Positions 8,257 to 16,245 of a stretch of 64,000 nt of DNA are shown here, one piece after another; within the stretch, counting starts at the first letter, position 1; each line of letters starts with the position of its first letter. The position numbers were made by a program, and so were the translations under genes. The stretch is from a virus. Under the pieces are notes generated by a model, which was given only the letters and a program-made list of their open reading frames with translations, did not search any database and was not told the DNA's origin. Location of the stretch: positions 1 to 64,000 of the IMG/VR virus record IMGVR_UViG_3300035523_000117. One strand, 5' to 3'.

Positions 8257-9285
8257 TCAGTTCGCGGGCTTGGAGTGGTATCGGGCGGCCGCCCGGGCGA
8301 GCGCCGTCGCGACCTCGTCACGCAGTCTCTCGGGCTCCAGCACCTCGGCCTTGTCGGCCCACTCCATGACCCAGTTGAAGACCTCGGTCGTGCCGTTGAC
8401 CTCCATGGTCAGCTCAAGGTCGCCGTGGCCCACCTGCTTGAGCTGCTGGGTCGGGTGCCACCGGCGCCGGCGCACGAAGCGCGCGACGTCGTGGTCGAAG
8501 CGGATGCGCACGTGCGTGAGCTGCCCTCCGATGATGCCGAACGCGCCCTGCGAGAGCTGGGCCGGATGGTAGTCGGCGGGGTACTCGAACTTGTCGCCCT
8601 TCTTGCGGTCGACCTCCCGGAATCCATCGAGGGAGAAGGTCCGGATGGCCTGGTGGTAGTGGCTGAAGCCCGCGAGGTAGAGGCCCTTCTTGTAGACGAT
8701 GAGGGTGTAGGGCTCGACCACGAACGTCTTGCCCCACTTGGCGACGCTGCCGTGCGTGACGCGTAGGCGCTCCTCGTTGATGAGCGCGGTCATGATGTCG
8801 TTCACGTGGTCGTTGCGGCCCTCGTAGACGTGCGGCGCCTCGTTGATGTCGAAGAGCTTCCGGTCGAGGTTCTTCGCGTGGAGGAAGTCCCGGCGCTTGA
8901 GGGTCGCCTCGACCTTCGCGAACACGTCGTCGAGGTCGTCCTTGATGCCGGTGCCCGCCAGGAAGTCGAAGACCCGCCGCGAGAGCGAGAGCGCGAGCAT
9001 CTGGGTCGTCGTGAACGAGATCGCCTCGTGCCGCGCGTTCGGGATCAGCTTCCAGAGCTTGCGCTTGCCGTCCATCTCCTCGGTCAGCGGCTCCCCCGCC
9101 GCCTCGAGCGCCTGCAGGTAGCGGAGCGCGGTGCGCACGCAGATGTCGAGCCGCTCCGCGATGTCGTAGACGGAGACGCCGTCCGCGGAGTTGAGCATCG
9201 TCCGCACCTCTTGCAGGCGGCGCGCGGGCTCGTAGCGGGCCTCGTCCTTCCGGGATGTGACCGTCCTCACGCCGAGTTTTGGCAT
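8257..9285 (-). CDS. WYL-domain transcriptional regulator
   Basis: The N-terminal winged helix is of the HTH_11/DeoR type (VSVYDIAERLDICVRTALRY, about residues 35-60). The middle and C-terminal parts form a WYL domain: VEPYTLIVYKKGLYLAGFSH, FSLDGFREV and a terminal wing with VRIRFDHDVARFVRRRRWH. WYL regulators bind DNA and sense ligands such as nucleic acid, and often control phage or defence genes. It is divergent from the early genes at 9477 and downstream of element A. It is a good candidate for the phage's master switch. The ATG at 9285 is preferred over a TTG at 9321. Confidence 0.85.
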   Translation of the reverse strand: MPKLGVRTVTSRKDEARYEPARRLQEVRTMLNSADGVSVYDIAERLDICVRTALRYLQALEAAGEPLTEEMDGKRKLWKLIPNARHEAISFTTTQMLALSLSRRVFDFLAGTGIKDDLDDVFAKVEATLKRRDFLHAKNLDRKLFDINEAPHVYEGRNDHVNDIMTALINEERLRVTHGSVAKWGKTFVVEPYTLIVYKKGLYLAGFSHYHQAIRTFSLDGFREVDRKKGDKFEYPADYHPAQLSQGAFGIIGGQLTHVRIRFDHDVARFVRRRRWHPTQQLKQVGHGDLELTMEVNGTTEVFNWVMEWADKAEVLEPERLRDEVATALARAAARYHSKPAN

Positions 9286-9476
9286 AGGACTAAAGCTGTC
9301 ATATGTAGCAAACCCTGACAACCCCGCGAAGGCCCTCAGCTTCTTTCGCAGGTGCGGTCGATTCCCCTCTGCCCTGCCGAAAGCGTAGCGGTTTCGCCCA
9401 CTTCCACCTGTGACCGGTTCTTACGGACCTGGGTCGTAGTCTGTCGGCGTCGATTCACGACAGAGGGGAGAAGTCG

Positions 9477-9698
9477 ATGACGACCTTGAAGCATGTGGCG
9501 CTCACCGTGACGGGGGCGCAATTCGAGACGAAGCGAACCGTGGAAGTGCGTTGCCCCATCCGCGACTGCGCCTGCTCCGAGAGGGGCAAGCTGCTCGCGA
9601 TCCTGATCGACGTGCCCGCCGAGGCCTTCGGCAGCGGCGCGATCCTTCAGGTCGCATGCCCGAAGAAGAAGTCGCGGCTGGTCAAGATCCGCCTGTAG
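9477..9698 (+). CDS. Small Cys-containing phage protein
   Basis: A 73-residue protein with a strong RBS (GAGGGGAGAAG). It contains CPIRDCACSERGKLLAIL and a second strand pair ending in VACPKKKSRLVKIRL. The layout is like a small zinc ribbon in which the second CxxC has been replaced by CPKK, so metal binding is uncertain. It is the first rightward early gene, divergent from the WYL regulator. Confidence 0.6.
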   Translation: MTTLKHVALTVTGAQFETKRTVEVRCPIRDCACSERGKLLAILIDVPAEAFGSGAILQVACPKKKSRLVKIRL

Positions 9699-9805
9699 CG
9701 GCTCTCCCGGCCTCACACCGACAACCCTAACGAGCTCCGCGTGGCCCCCGTGGCCCGAACCCCTCGACCGAAAGGTCGTGCGGGTCCGGGCTGCCGGAGG
9801 CCCCC

Positions 9806-10909
9806 GTGTCCTTCAGGGACGAGGCCCGTCGTGCGCTCGAGTCGAGCGCAGAGCGCAGCAAGCAGAACCAGCACCTCACCCTCCTCCAGGAGCGCCGCCT
9901 CGAGCTGCGCGGAGTCGTCGGAGTCGACGGCCTGCTCGCGCTGCTGCGCGATCCCGCGGCCGACAGGGACCGCAAGGACGCGGTGCTGCTCGCCCTCCTG
10001 GAGGAGCGCAAGGGCGGCGCCTTCTCCCTCCTGCTGGCCGCCCTGTTCCCGGCGCTCGATCGGATCTACCGGGCGCGCCTGCGCCGCGGGGAGGACTTCG
10101 ACGACGTCTGGGGCCAGGTCGTCGGGGCCTTCGCCGAGGCGGTGGAGCGGTACCCGACGGCCCGTCGCCGCAGCCGCGTCGCCGCGAACCTCGAGGGCGA
10201 CACGATGGCGTCGCTGCGGCGGGCCCGTTGCCGTGACCTGCGTGCTGGCGTCGCCCAGGAGCAGCTCGCGGCGGCGGTCGAGCCGTTCGTCGAGGAGGTG
10301 GGCTCCGTCGACCCACACGCGGACGAGCCCCGGCTCACCCTGGCCGACCTCGCCAGCGTGGCGCAGCGGACCTTCGACGACGACGAGCTGAAGGCCGCAG
10401 CCAAGTCGGTCACCCCGATGCTCCGGAAGGCGCAGGTCGTCCAGGCCGACCGCGCGCTCGTCCTCGGCGTCGGCCTGTTCGACCGAAAGCTCGGCGAGCT
10501 CGCCGGGGAACTCGGGCTCAGCCGCGAGGCCGCGAAGAAAAGGCACCAGCGCGCAATCGCCCGGATTCGTGCCGCTTTTCGCCTCGCCGACGACGGAATC
10601 CAGGTCGTCCCGATGTCCCCAAAACGACTGAACGAGACGTTTTCCTGCAGAGGCGAGAACAGCCGGCATGTCGTCGGCCAAGCGTCTCGGGGAGAAGCCG
10701 ATGACCAGCAGGCGCAAGGCGTCGAGCCCGAAGAAGGGCGCGCAGAACCACTGGAAGCAGCTCCACGGGCAGTTCATGCGGTCCAGCCGGACCCCGCAGG
10801 CGCTCCGCGAGTTCGCGATCCTGCAGACGACCATCCCGCAGCTGCAGCGCTTCGCGGACCCGGCGGCGGTCCTCACGTACCTGGAGGACCGGACCGGCAA
10901 CCTCAATGA
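9806..10909 (+). CDS. Sigma-like phage protein 1, probably extended by a lost stop
   Basis: The GTG at 9806 follows CCGGAGG. The helical protein has a region-2-like middle (FDDVWGQVVGAFAEAVERYP) and a C-terminal region-4-like HTH (LAGELGLSREAAKKRHQRA). It is a paralogue of the next gene. The recognisable part ends at about 10,590. The frame then runs another 300 bases out of register with, and overlapping, the next gene. In the +1 frame a TGA at 10,629-10,631 would give a 275-residue protein of the expected size. A single extra base (for example in the AAAA run at 10,621) would explain the extension. Confidence 0.6.
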   Translation: MSFRDEARRALESSAERSKQNQHLTLLQERRLELRGVVGVDGLLALLRDPAADRDRKDAVLLALLEERKGGAFSLLLAALFPALDRIYRARLRRGEDFDDVWGQVVGAFAEAVERYPTARRRSRVAANLEGDTMASLRRARCRDLRAGVAQEQLAAAVEPFVEEVGSVDPHADEPRLTLADLASVAQRTFDDDELKAAAKSVTPMLRKAQVVQADRALVLGVGLFDRKLGELAGELGLSREAAKKRHQRAIARIRAAFRLADDGIQVVPMSPKRLNETFSCRGENSRHVVGQASRGEADDQQAQGVEPEEGRAEPLEAAPRAVHAVQPDPAGAPRVRDPADDHPAAAALRGPGGGPHVPGGPDRQPQ

Positions 10910-11474
10910 GAAGGACGCCCTCTACGCGGCGCTCGTGGGGATCGTCCAGGCCCGCGGCGCAGGGTGCGGCACTGCCTCGACACTCCTGTGGCTCGGCCTC
11001 TGGCCGGTGCTCACCGCGCTCTACCGCTCGAAGGAGAAGGACTTCGAAAACGAGCCCGAGGAGCTGGTTTCCGAGATCAGCGAGTGGTTCCTGACGGCGA
11101 TCTCGCGGGCGGACCTGAGCCGCATCTCCCGCGTCGCGGCGACGCTGGCCCGGAACACCGAGCGCAACCTCGGCGAGCAGCTGCGGTGGGACCGCAAGGC
11201 GACGGGGCCCCTGGTCTTCGAGGCCGACCTGTCGAAGGTGCCGAACCGGGTGGAGCCCCCGGCGACCGGGCTCTCGGTGGCGGCGGAGGTGGAGGCGGTC
11301 CACCGGTGGGTCGAGCGGGTCCTCGGCGAGGAGGACGCGAACCTGGTCGTGGGCGTGGCGGTCTTCGGCGAGAGCCAGGCCGGCATGGGCGACAAGCTCG
11401 GCCTCTCGCACGACCTCGCGCAGCGTCGCTACCACCGGGCGATCGGGAAGCTCCGCGCCGAAATTCAGCAGTGA
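10701..11474 (+). CDS. Sigma-like phage protein 2
   Basis: A 257-residue paralogue of the preceding protein, with ENEPEELVSEISEWFLTAIS in the middle and a C-terminal HTH (GMGDKLGLSHDLAQRRYHRA). The ATG at 10,701 has GGGGAGA upstream; an in-frame ATG at 10,668 is an alternative. Proteins of this type in phages are usually called sigma-like or hypothetical. It could direct RNA polymerase to the repeated elements at 8176, 11,487 and 19,558, but nothing in the sequence proves it. Confidence 0.65.
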   Translation: MTSRRKASSPKKGAQNHWKQLHGQFMRSSRTPQALREFAILQTTIPQLQRFADPAAVLTYLEDRTGNLNEKDALYAALVGIVQARGAGCGTASTLLWLGLWPVLTALYRSKEKDFENEPEELVSEISEWFLTAISRADLSRISRVAATLARNTERNLGEQLRWDRKATGPLVFEADLSKVPNRVEPPATGLSVAAEVEAVHRWVERVLGEEDANLVVGVAVFGESQAGMGDKLGLSHDLAQRRYHRAIGKLRAEIQQ

Positions 11475-11486
11475 CGCGTCGATTTC

Positions 11487-11527
11487 TTGTCCGGTTTTGC
11501 GCGGAAACACCGCGTTCTTTCTATGGG
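11487..11527 (+). promoter_or_regulatory. Phage regulatory element, copy B
   Basis: TTGTCCGGTTT, then AAACACCGCGTTCTTTCTAT and GGG, 51 bases before the ATG of the ssDNA-binding-like gene. It matches copies A and C. Confidence 0.7.
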
Positions 11528-11578
11528 CCCTCAAATTCCGATTCACCCCAGCCGCAGCACCCCGAAAGGAGCAACACC

Positions 11579-12277
11579 ATGACGACGACGAGCGCGTGGC
11601 AGCAGACCGAGGACCTCGCCAAGAAGCACGACCAGAGCGGCAGCACCTGGCTGAAGCTGGCCAACGACGGCGACAAGGTCGTGGTCGTCATCCTGGGCGA
11701 CCCCTTCCCCCGCGAGGTGTGCTTCGCCGAGGGCAAGTACATGCCCTTCGACGAGAAGCTGAAGGCCGAGGGTTTCAAGCCGTCGCTGCGGGTGGCCTTC
11801 AACGTGGCGCTCTTCGACACCAAGGAGGTCAAGGTGCTGGAGCAGGGCGTCGTCTTCTTCAAGGACCTGATGCAGGTCCGCGAGAAGTACGGCCTGGAGA
11901 AGTGGGCCTTCGAGATCCGCCGCAACGGCGCGGCGAAGGACCCGAAGACCACCTACTCGATCCTCCCCGAGCACCAGCTCTCCCCGGCGCAGCAGGCCGA
12001 GTTCAAGGCGCTGGCGCTCCACGACCTCGCCGCCGTGTACCAGGGCGGGGACGGCGCCAAGCCGGCGGCGGAGCCGATCGACGACAAGACGGTGCAGTCG
12101 ATCTCCGTGGTCCTCAAGTCGCTGCCGAAGCAGGCGGTCGAGCGCTTCTGCAAGAAGCTCGGCGTGACCCGCATCCGCGAGATCCCCGCGGCGCAGATGC
12201 AGATGGCGATCGACGTGCTCGACGTCCTCGAGGCCGAGTTCAAGCCGAAGGCGGTCGAGGTCGACCCGTTCGCCTGA
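11579..12277 (+). CDS. Phage ssDNA-binding-like protein
   Basis: A 232-residue protein starting at ATG 11,579, with AAAGGAGC upstream. Its N-terminal half (STWLKLANDGDKVVVVILGD ... CFAEGKYMPFDEK ... WAFEIRRNG) has the strand order of the OB-fold proteins that many phages encode before their recombination nucleases. The C-terminal half is helical (VERFCKKLGVTRIREI) and may be a dimer or partner module. Its position just before a RecB-type nuclease fits a role in DNA replication or recombination. No acidic C-terminal tail of the SSB type is present. Confidence 0.6.
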   Translation: MTTTSAWQQTEDLAKKHDQSGSTWLKLANDGDKVVVVILGDPFPREVCFAEGKYMPFDEKLKAEGFKPSLRVAFNVALFDTKEVKVLEQGVVFFKDLMQVREKYGLEKWAFEIRRNGAAKDPKTTYSILPEHQLSPAQQAEFKALALHDLAAVYQGGDGAKPAAEPIDDKTVQSISVVLKSLPKQAVERFCKKLGVTRIREIPAAQMQMAIDVLDVLEAEFKPKAVEVDPFA

Positions 12278-12293
12278 CCGCTCGTCCCCGTGA

Positions 12294-12320
12294 CCCCTCC
12301 CGCGCGCGCCGCGGGAGGGG
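12294..12320 (+). terminator. GC-rich hairpin after the ssDNA-binding-like gene
   Basis: Perfect 11-bp arms (CCCCTCCCGCG and CGCGGGAGGGG) with a 5-base loop, 16 bases after the stop. There is no T tract, so termination is only likely. Confidence 0.45.
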
Positions 12321-12371
12321 CTGCGGCCCCCAGCAGCGCCAACCCTCACGCCCTCCGCGCCCGGAGTCGCC

Positions 12372-12638
12372 ATGGCTTTGCCCGAAATCGCCTGCGCGAA
12401 GTACGTGCCCGGAGAGGGACGGCGCTGCGTCCACTACGCCGACGGCCCGTGCCTGCGCCCCGACGAGTTCATGTGCGTCGTGTGGCTGCGGGCCAACGGG
12501 TACGGGCGCGACCCGCTCGTCGCGGCGCGCGAGCACCTGACGCAGCTGCGCGCCACCTCGCCCCCGCCCGCTCCACCGCAGCCCGCCTCCGTCCAGCTCG
12601 GCCTGTTCCCCCGCCTTCGTCCTCCGAGGAAGCCATGA
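12372..12638 (+). CDS. Small four-cysteine phage protein
   Basis: An 88-residue protein with Cys at ACAKY, RRCVHY, GPCLRPD and FMCVVW, a metal-site pattern seen in small proteins of phage recombination operons. The C-terminal half is Pro-rich. It overlaps the nuclease start by 4 bases. Its function is unknown. Confidence 0.6.
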   Translation: MALPEIACAKYVPGEGRRCVHYADGPCLRPDEFMCVVWLRANGYGRDPLVAAREHLTQLRATSPPPAPPQPASVQLGLFPRLRPPRKP

Positions 12639-13826
12639 CGTTCAAGAACGAGTACCTCTCCGCCTCCCGCCTGAAGCGCTTCGCGCAGTGCCCGAAGAGC
12701 TTCGAGCTGCACTACATCCGCGGCGAGCCCGCGGTGTTCAACCCCGCGACCACCTTCGGCTCGGTCCTCCACGCGGCGCTCGAGCGCGTCTACCGGCTGA
12801 TCGTCGAGCTGAAGCTCGTCGGCCGGTTCCCGGAGGACCGGCTCATCGCGTTCTTCGAGGAGGAGTGGGCGAAGGCCAGCCTCTTCGACTTCGCGAGCTT
12901 CCAGGAGGGCGTGAAGATCCTGCGGGACTACGCCTGCGAGCACGCCCTGGTCGACTACACGACCGTCCTCGGCATCGAGCAGGAGTTCCGGATCGAGGTC
13001 GACGGGTTCGAGGTGCGCGGGTTCATCGACCGCGCCGACCGACTCGACGACGAGACGGTCCTCATCACCGACTACAAGTCCAACCGGGCGATCTTCACCC
13101 GCGACGAGGTCGACCAGGACCTGCAGCTGTCGATCTACGCGATGGCCGCCCGCGTCCTGTGGCCCTGGGCCAAGAAGGTTCGTCTCGGGTTCTACCTGCT
13201 GCGCCACGGCTTCCGGATGGAGACCGCGCGCAGCGACGAGGACCTGGCCGCCGCCCGCCGCTACGTCGCCATGCTCGGCCGCGCCAGCGAGCAGGCCGGC
13301 GAGTACGAGGCGCGGCTCAACGAGAACTGCACCTGGTGCGACCACCGGGCGCAGTGGCCCCGTCTACCACCGGGCCCTGCTCGGGAAGGTCGAGAACCTC
13401 TGCCAAGACGAGAAGGACCTCGAGGCCGTGGCCCGCGAGCGTGAGGAGGTCGCCAAGCTCGCCAAGGCGCTCTACGCCCGCAAGGAGGCGCTGGAGCGGA
13501 TCCTCAAGAAGCAGATCGAGAACGTCGGGGAGCTGAAGCTCGGCGGGATGGTCTACGGGCTCAGCAAGACCACCCAGGTCAGCTACCCCGCGGACGCCAC
13601 CCTGCTGGTCCTCAACGAGGTGCTCGGCGCGTCGATGGAGGACCTCGCGCGGCGCCTGCTCGTCGTCGACAAGGCCGGTGTCGAGCGCCTGCTGAAGGAG
13701 GCCGCCAAGGACCTCCTCCCGGCCGACGTGAAGATGCTCAAGGCCCGCCTCGACGCTGTCGCCGAGAAGTCCTACTCGCCGCGCTTCGCCGCCCACGCCG
13801 AGCGCAAGACGGAGGTGTCGCCGTGA
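12635..13826 (+). pseudogene. RecB/Cas4-type PD-(D/E)XK nuclease, +1 frameshifted
   Basis: The first frame (12,635-13,444) shows SASRLKRFAQCPKSFELHYI, a His in FGSVLHAALE, the catalytic core GFIDRADRL ... LITDYKSNR and QLSIYAMAAR. This is the RecB-family fold seen in Cas4 and phage exonucleases. It then reaches NCTWCDHRAQ, after which the family Cys-Pro should follow. One extra base at 13,355-13,357 (TGGCCCC for TGCCCC) throws it out of frame. In the +1 frame the protein continues CPVYHRALLGKVENLC and runs to 13,826, with a helical C-terminal domain. Removing one base gives a single 396-residue enzyme. It is coupled to its neighbours by 4-base overlaps on both sides. Confidence 0.75.
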
Positions 13827-14455
13827 CCACGACCGCCATCGTTCTGAAGTGCCCGTTCAGCCCCGCCCCCGCCGTCGAGGCGCCGCCGACCCTGCGGCCA
13901 ATCGTGTTCCTCGACCTCGAGACCACCGGGCTCGACCCGCAGCGCGATAGCATCATCGAGGTCGCGGCGATGCGGGTCGACCCGACCAGCTTCGCGATCG
14001 AGGGCTGGTTCGAGACCAAGATCGCGGTCCCCGCGGGCGTGGACGTCGATCCGCGGGCGGCCGAGCTCAACGGCTTCCGCTCCGAGGACTGGCCCGACGC
14101 GCCGGAGCTCGCGGATGTGCTGGAGCTGCTGGCGCGGTTCCTCGAGGGCTGCCTCATCGCCGGGCACAACCCCGCCTTCGACTGGGCGTTCCTGTCGGCG
14201 GCGTTCCGCCGGCTCGGCGTGCGCCGGCCGAACGTCGGGCACCACCTGCTCGACACCGCGTCCCTCGCGTGGCCGCTGCTCCGCCTGGGCTTCGTGAGGT
14301 CGCTCGCGCTCCGGGACATCTGCGAGCACTACGGCATCTCGAACAGGGGCGAGCACCACGCCATGGCCGACGTCGTGCGGACCTACCGGGTCTTCCTGCG
14401 CCTGCTGCACGCCCCGGGGAACGCCGACGTCTTCGGTGGCCGGAGCGTGCAATGA
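13823..14455 (+). CDS. DEDDh 3'-5' exonuclease (DnaQ-like)
   Basis: All catalytic motifs are present: FLDLETTGLD (DxE, about residues 35-45), GHNPAFDWAFL (about 113) and HHAMADVVRTY (HxxxxD, about 180). The 210-residue protein resembles the epsilon proofreading subunit and phage exonucleases. It would remove 3' nucleotides from DNA. The GTG start has GGAGG upstream and overlaps the nuclease stop; its own stop overlaps the next ATG, so it lies in a tight operon. Confidence 0.85.
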   Translation: MTTTAIVLKCPFSPAPAVEAPPTLRPIVFLDLETTGLDPQRDSIIEVAAMRVDPTSFAIEGWFETKIAVPAGVDVDPRAAELNGFRSEDWPDAPELADVLELLARFLEGCLIAGHNPAFDWAFLSAAFRRLGVRRPNVGHHLLDTASLAWPLLRLGFVRSLALRDICEHYGISNRGEHHAMADVVRTYRVFLRLLHAPGNADVFGGRSVQ

Positions 14456-14790
14456 ACGGCGCCGGGTGCAGGCGGAAGGGGCACGACTTCGAGCGCGAGA
14501 TGGCGCGCGTGCTCGGCGAGGTCTTCGGGCCCGAGAACTCGCGCCGCGGGATCCAGTACCGCAGCGGCGCCGAGGTCCCCGACGTCGAGGTGCCGGCCTT
14601 CTGGGTCGAGTGCAAGCGCGGGCGGCGGACGAACATCCGCGCCGCGCTCGCCCAGGCCCAGGAGGCGTGCCGGCAGCCGAAGTGGCTGCTCGCGGTCTGC
14701 AAGGACGACAACCAGCGCGCGGTCGCCGCGATGTACCTCGAGGACTTCCTCGACCTGCTGCGCGAGTGGTGGAGCGCGCGCCAGCGCTAG
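14452..14790 (+). CDS. Hjc-like PD-(D/E)XK Holliday junction resolvase
   Basis: A 112-residue protein with the compact nuclease core of archaeal-type resolvases: KGHDFEREMARVLGEVFG (acidic helix), SGAEVPDVEVPAFWVECKRG (D-x(n)-ExK) and a basic helix. It would cleave four-way junctions or branched phage DNA. It begins inside the exonuclease stop codon and completes the recombination set with the two preceding nucleases. Confidence 0.7.
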   Translation: MNGAGCRRKGHDFEREMARVLGEVFGPENSRRGIQYRSGAEVPDVEVPAFWVECKRGRRTNIRAALAQAQEACRQPKWLLAVCKDDNQRAVAAMYLEDFLDLLREWWSARQR

Positions 14791-14807
14791 CGCCCGGGAC
14801 CACGAGC

Positions 14808-14840
14808 CCTCCGGTCGGCTGAGCAGGCGCCGGCCGGAGG
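14808..14840 (+). terminator. Hairpin between the resolvase and helicase genes
   Basis: Arms of 12 bases (14,808-14,819 and 14,829-14,840) pair with one mismatch around a 9-base loop. There is no T tract. It may end the nuclease transcript or attenuate it. Confidence 0.35.
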
Positions 14841-14859
14841 CGATCACCAGGAGACAGCC

Positions 14860-16245
14860 ATGTCCGGGACGACCAGCCCCACGGGCTGCGCGAGAGGTGT
14901 GTGCCTCCGCCCCTACCAGCTGGATGCCATCGACCGCGTTCGCGCCCGGGTTCGAGCGGGGTCGCGTCGCGTCCTGCTCGTCCTGGCCACGGGCGGCGGA
15001 AAAACCCTGATCGCCAGCCACATCATCGCGAGCGCCGTCGCACGCGGCTCCCGCGTGCTCTTCCTCGCCCACCGCCGCGAGCTGGTGAACCAGGCCTACC
15101 GGAAGCTCCTCGATCAGGGGCTCCCCGAGGACCATGTCGGCGTACTCATGGCCTCGGACCCCCGGCGTCGGCCAGCGGCAGCCGTCCAGGTCGCGAGCAT
15201 CGACACCCTCCGCAACCGCGCCAAGCCCCCCGCGGAGCTGGTCTTCGTCGACGAGGCCCACCGCGCATGCGCGAAGTCGTACCGGAGGATCGCGGCGGAG
15301 TACCCGGCCGCGGTCCACCTGGGGCTCACAGCGACTCCCTATCGCGCCGACGGGCAGGGCCTCAAAGACGCCTACGACGAACTGGTCGTGGTGGCCTCCC
15401 CCCGCGAGCTCATCGCCCAGGGCTTCCTCGTCGAGCCACGGGTCTTCACGGTCCCGACCGAGGCTCTGCCCGACCTGTCCGACGTCCGGGTGACGGGTGG
15501 CGACTATGACGAGGCGCAACTCGCCGACGCCGTGGACCGCCAGGCGCTCGTCGGGAACATCGTCGACCACTGGCTCCAGCACGCCTCCGGCCTGCGCACG
15601 GTGGTCTTCGCTGTGTCCATCGCGCACTCCCAGCACATCGCCGAGCGGTTCCGGCAGGCGGGCGTCGCGGCCGAGCACCTTGACGGAACGACGCCCCTCC
15701 CCGAGCGGGACGCAATCCTTGCTCGCCTCGAGGCGGGGACCACGCAGGTCGTCTCAAATTGCTCCTGCCTGGCGGAAGGCTGGGACCAGCCCTCGGTGAA
15801 GTGCGCGGTCCTGGCGCGCCCGACGAAGGCGCCCGGTCTCTACCTTCAGCAGGCCGGGCGCATCCTGCGGCCGTGGGAGGGCGTGCGCGCCATCATCCTC
15901 GACCACGGGGGCTGCGCCCTGGAGCACGGGCTGCCCCAGGACGATCGGGAGTTCTCGCTCGAGGGCGCCAAGAAGAAGCGGCTGAAGAAGGCGCTGGTGG
16001 TTCCGACCACCAAGCTCTGCCCCAGCTGCTTCGCGGTCCTGCCGCCGGGGACGAACCTCTGCCCCGAGTGCGGCGCCGAACTCCCGGAGACCGCTGTTCC
16101 CCACGAGGCGGAAGGGCAGCTGGTCGAGGTCTCCGCCGCGCCGACCCAGATCACCGTCCACGGGGTGCAAACCGTCCTGCGCGAGGCACTGCGCCACGGC
16201 GGGACGCTCACCTGGGACCAGTTCGAGCGTCGAGCCCGGCCATGA
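14860..16245 (+). CDS. SF2 (DEAD/DEAH-type) helicase with C-terminal zinc ribbon
   Basis: The 461-residue protein has the SF2 motifs in order: LRPYQLDAIDRVR (Q-like), ATGGGKT (Walker A), VFVDEAHRA (DEAH), LGLTATPYR, VVFAVSIAHS, and QQAGRILRPW (motif VI). After the helicase core a zinc ribbon (CPSC ... CPEC, about residues 388-408) and a short helical tail follow. The family includes restriction-type and phage replication helicases. It precedes and overlaps the primase-helicase gene by 4 bases, so replication fork remodelling is the likely role. The ATG has CAGGAGA upstream. Confidence 0.85.
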   Translation: MSGTTSPTGCARGVCLRPYQLDAIDRVRARVRAGSRRVLLVLATGGGKTLIASHIIASAVARGSRVLFLAHRRELVNQAYRKLLDQGLPEDHVGVLMASDPRRRPAAAVQVASIDTLRNRAKPPAELVFVDEAHRACAKSYRRIAAEYPAAVHLGLTATPYRADGQGLKDAYDELVVVASPRELIAQGFLVEPRVFTVPTEALPDLSDVRVTGGDYDEAQLADAVDRQALVGNIVDHWLQHASGLRTVVFAVSIAHSQHIAERFRQAGVAAEHLDGTTPLPERDAILARLEAGTTQVVSNCSCLAEGWDQPSVKCAVLARPTKAPGLYLQQAGRILRPWEGVRAIILDHGGCALEHGLPQDDREFSLEGAKKKRLKKALVVPTTKLCPSCFAVLPPGTNLCPECGAELPETAVPHEAEGQLVEVSAAPTQITVHGVQTVLREALRHGGTLTWDQFERRARP

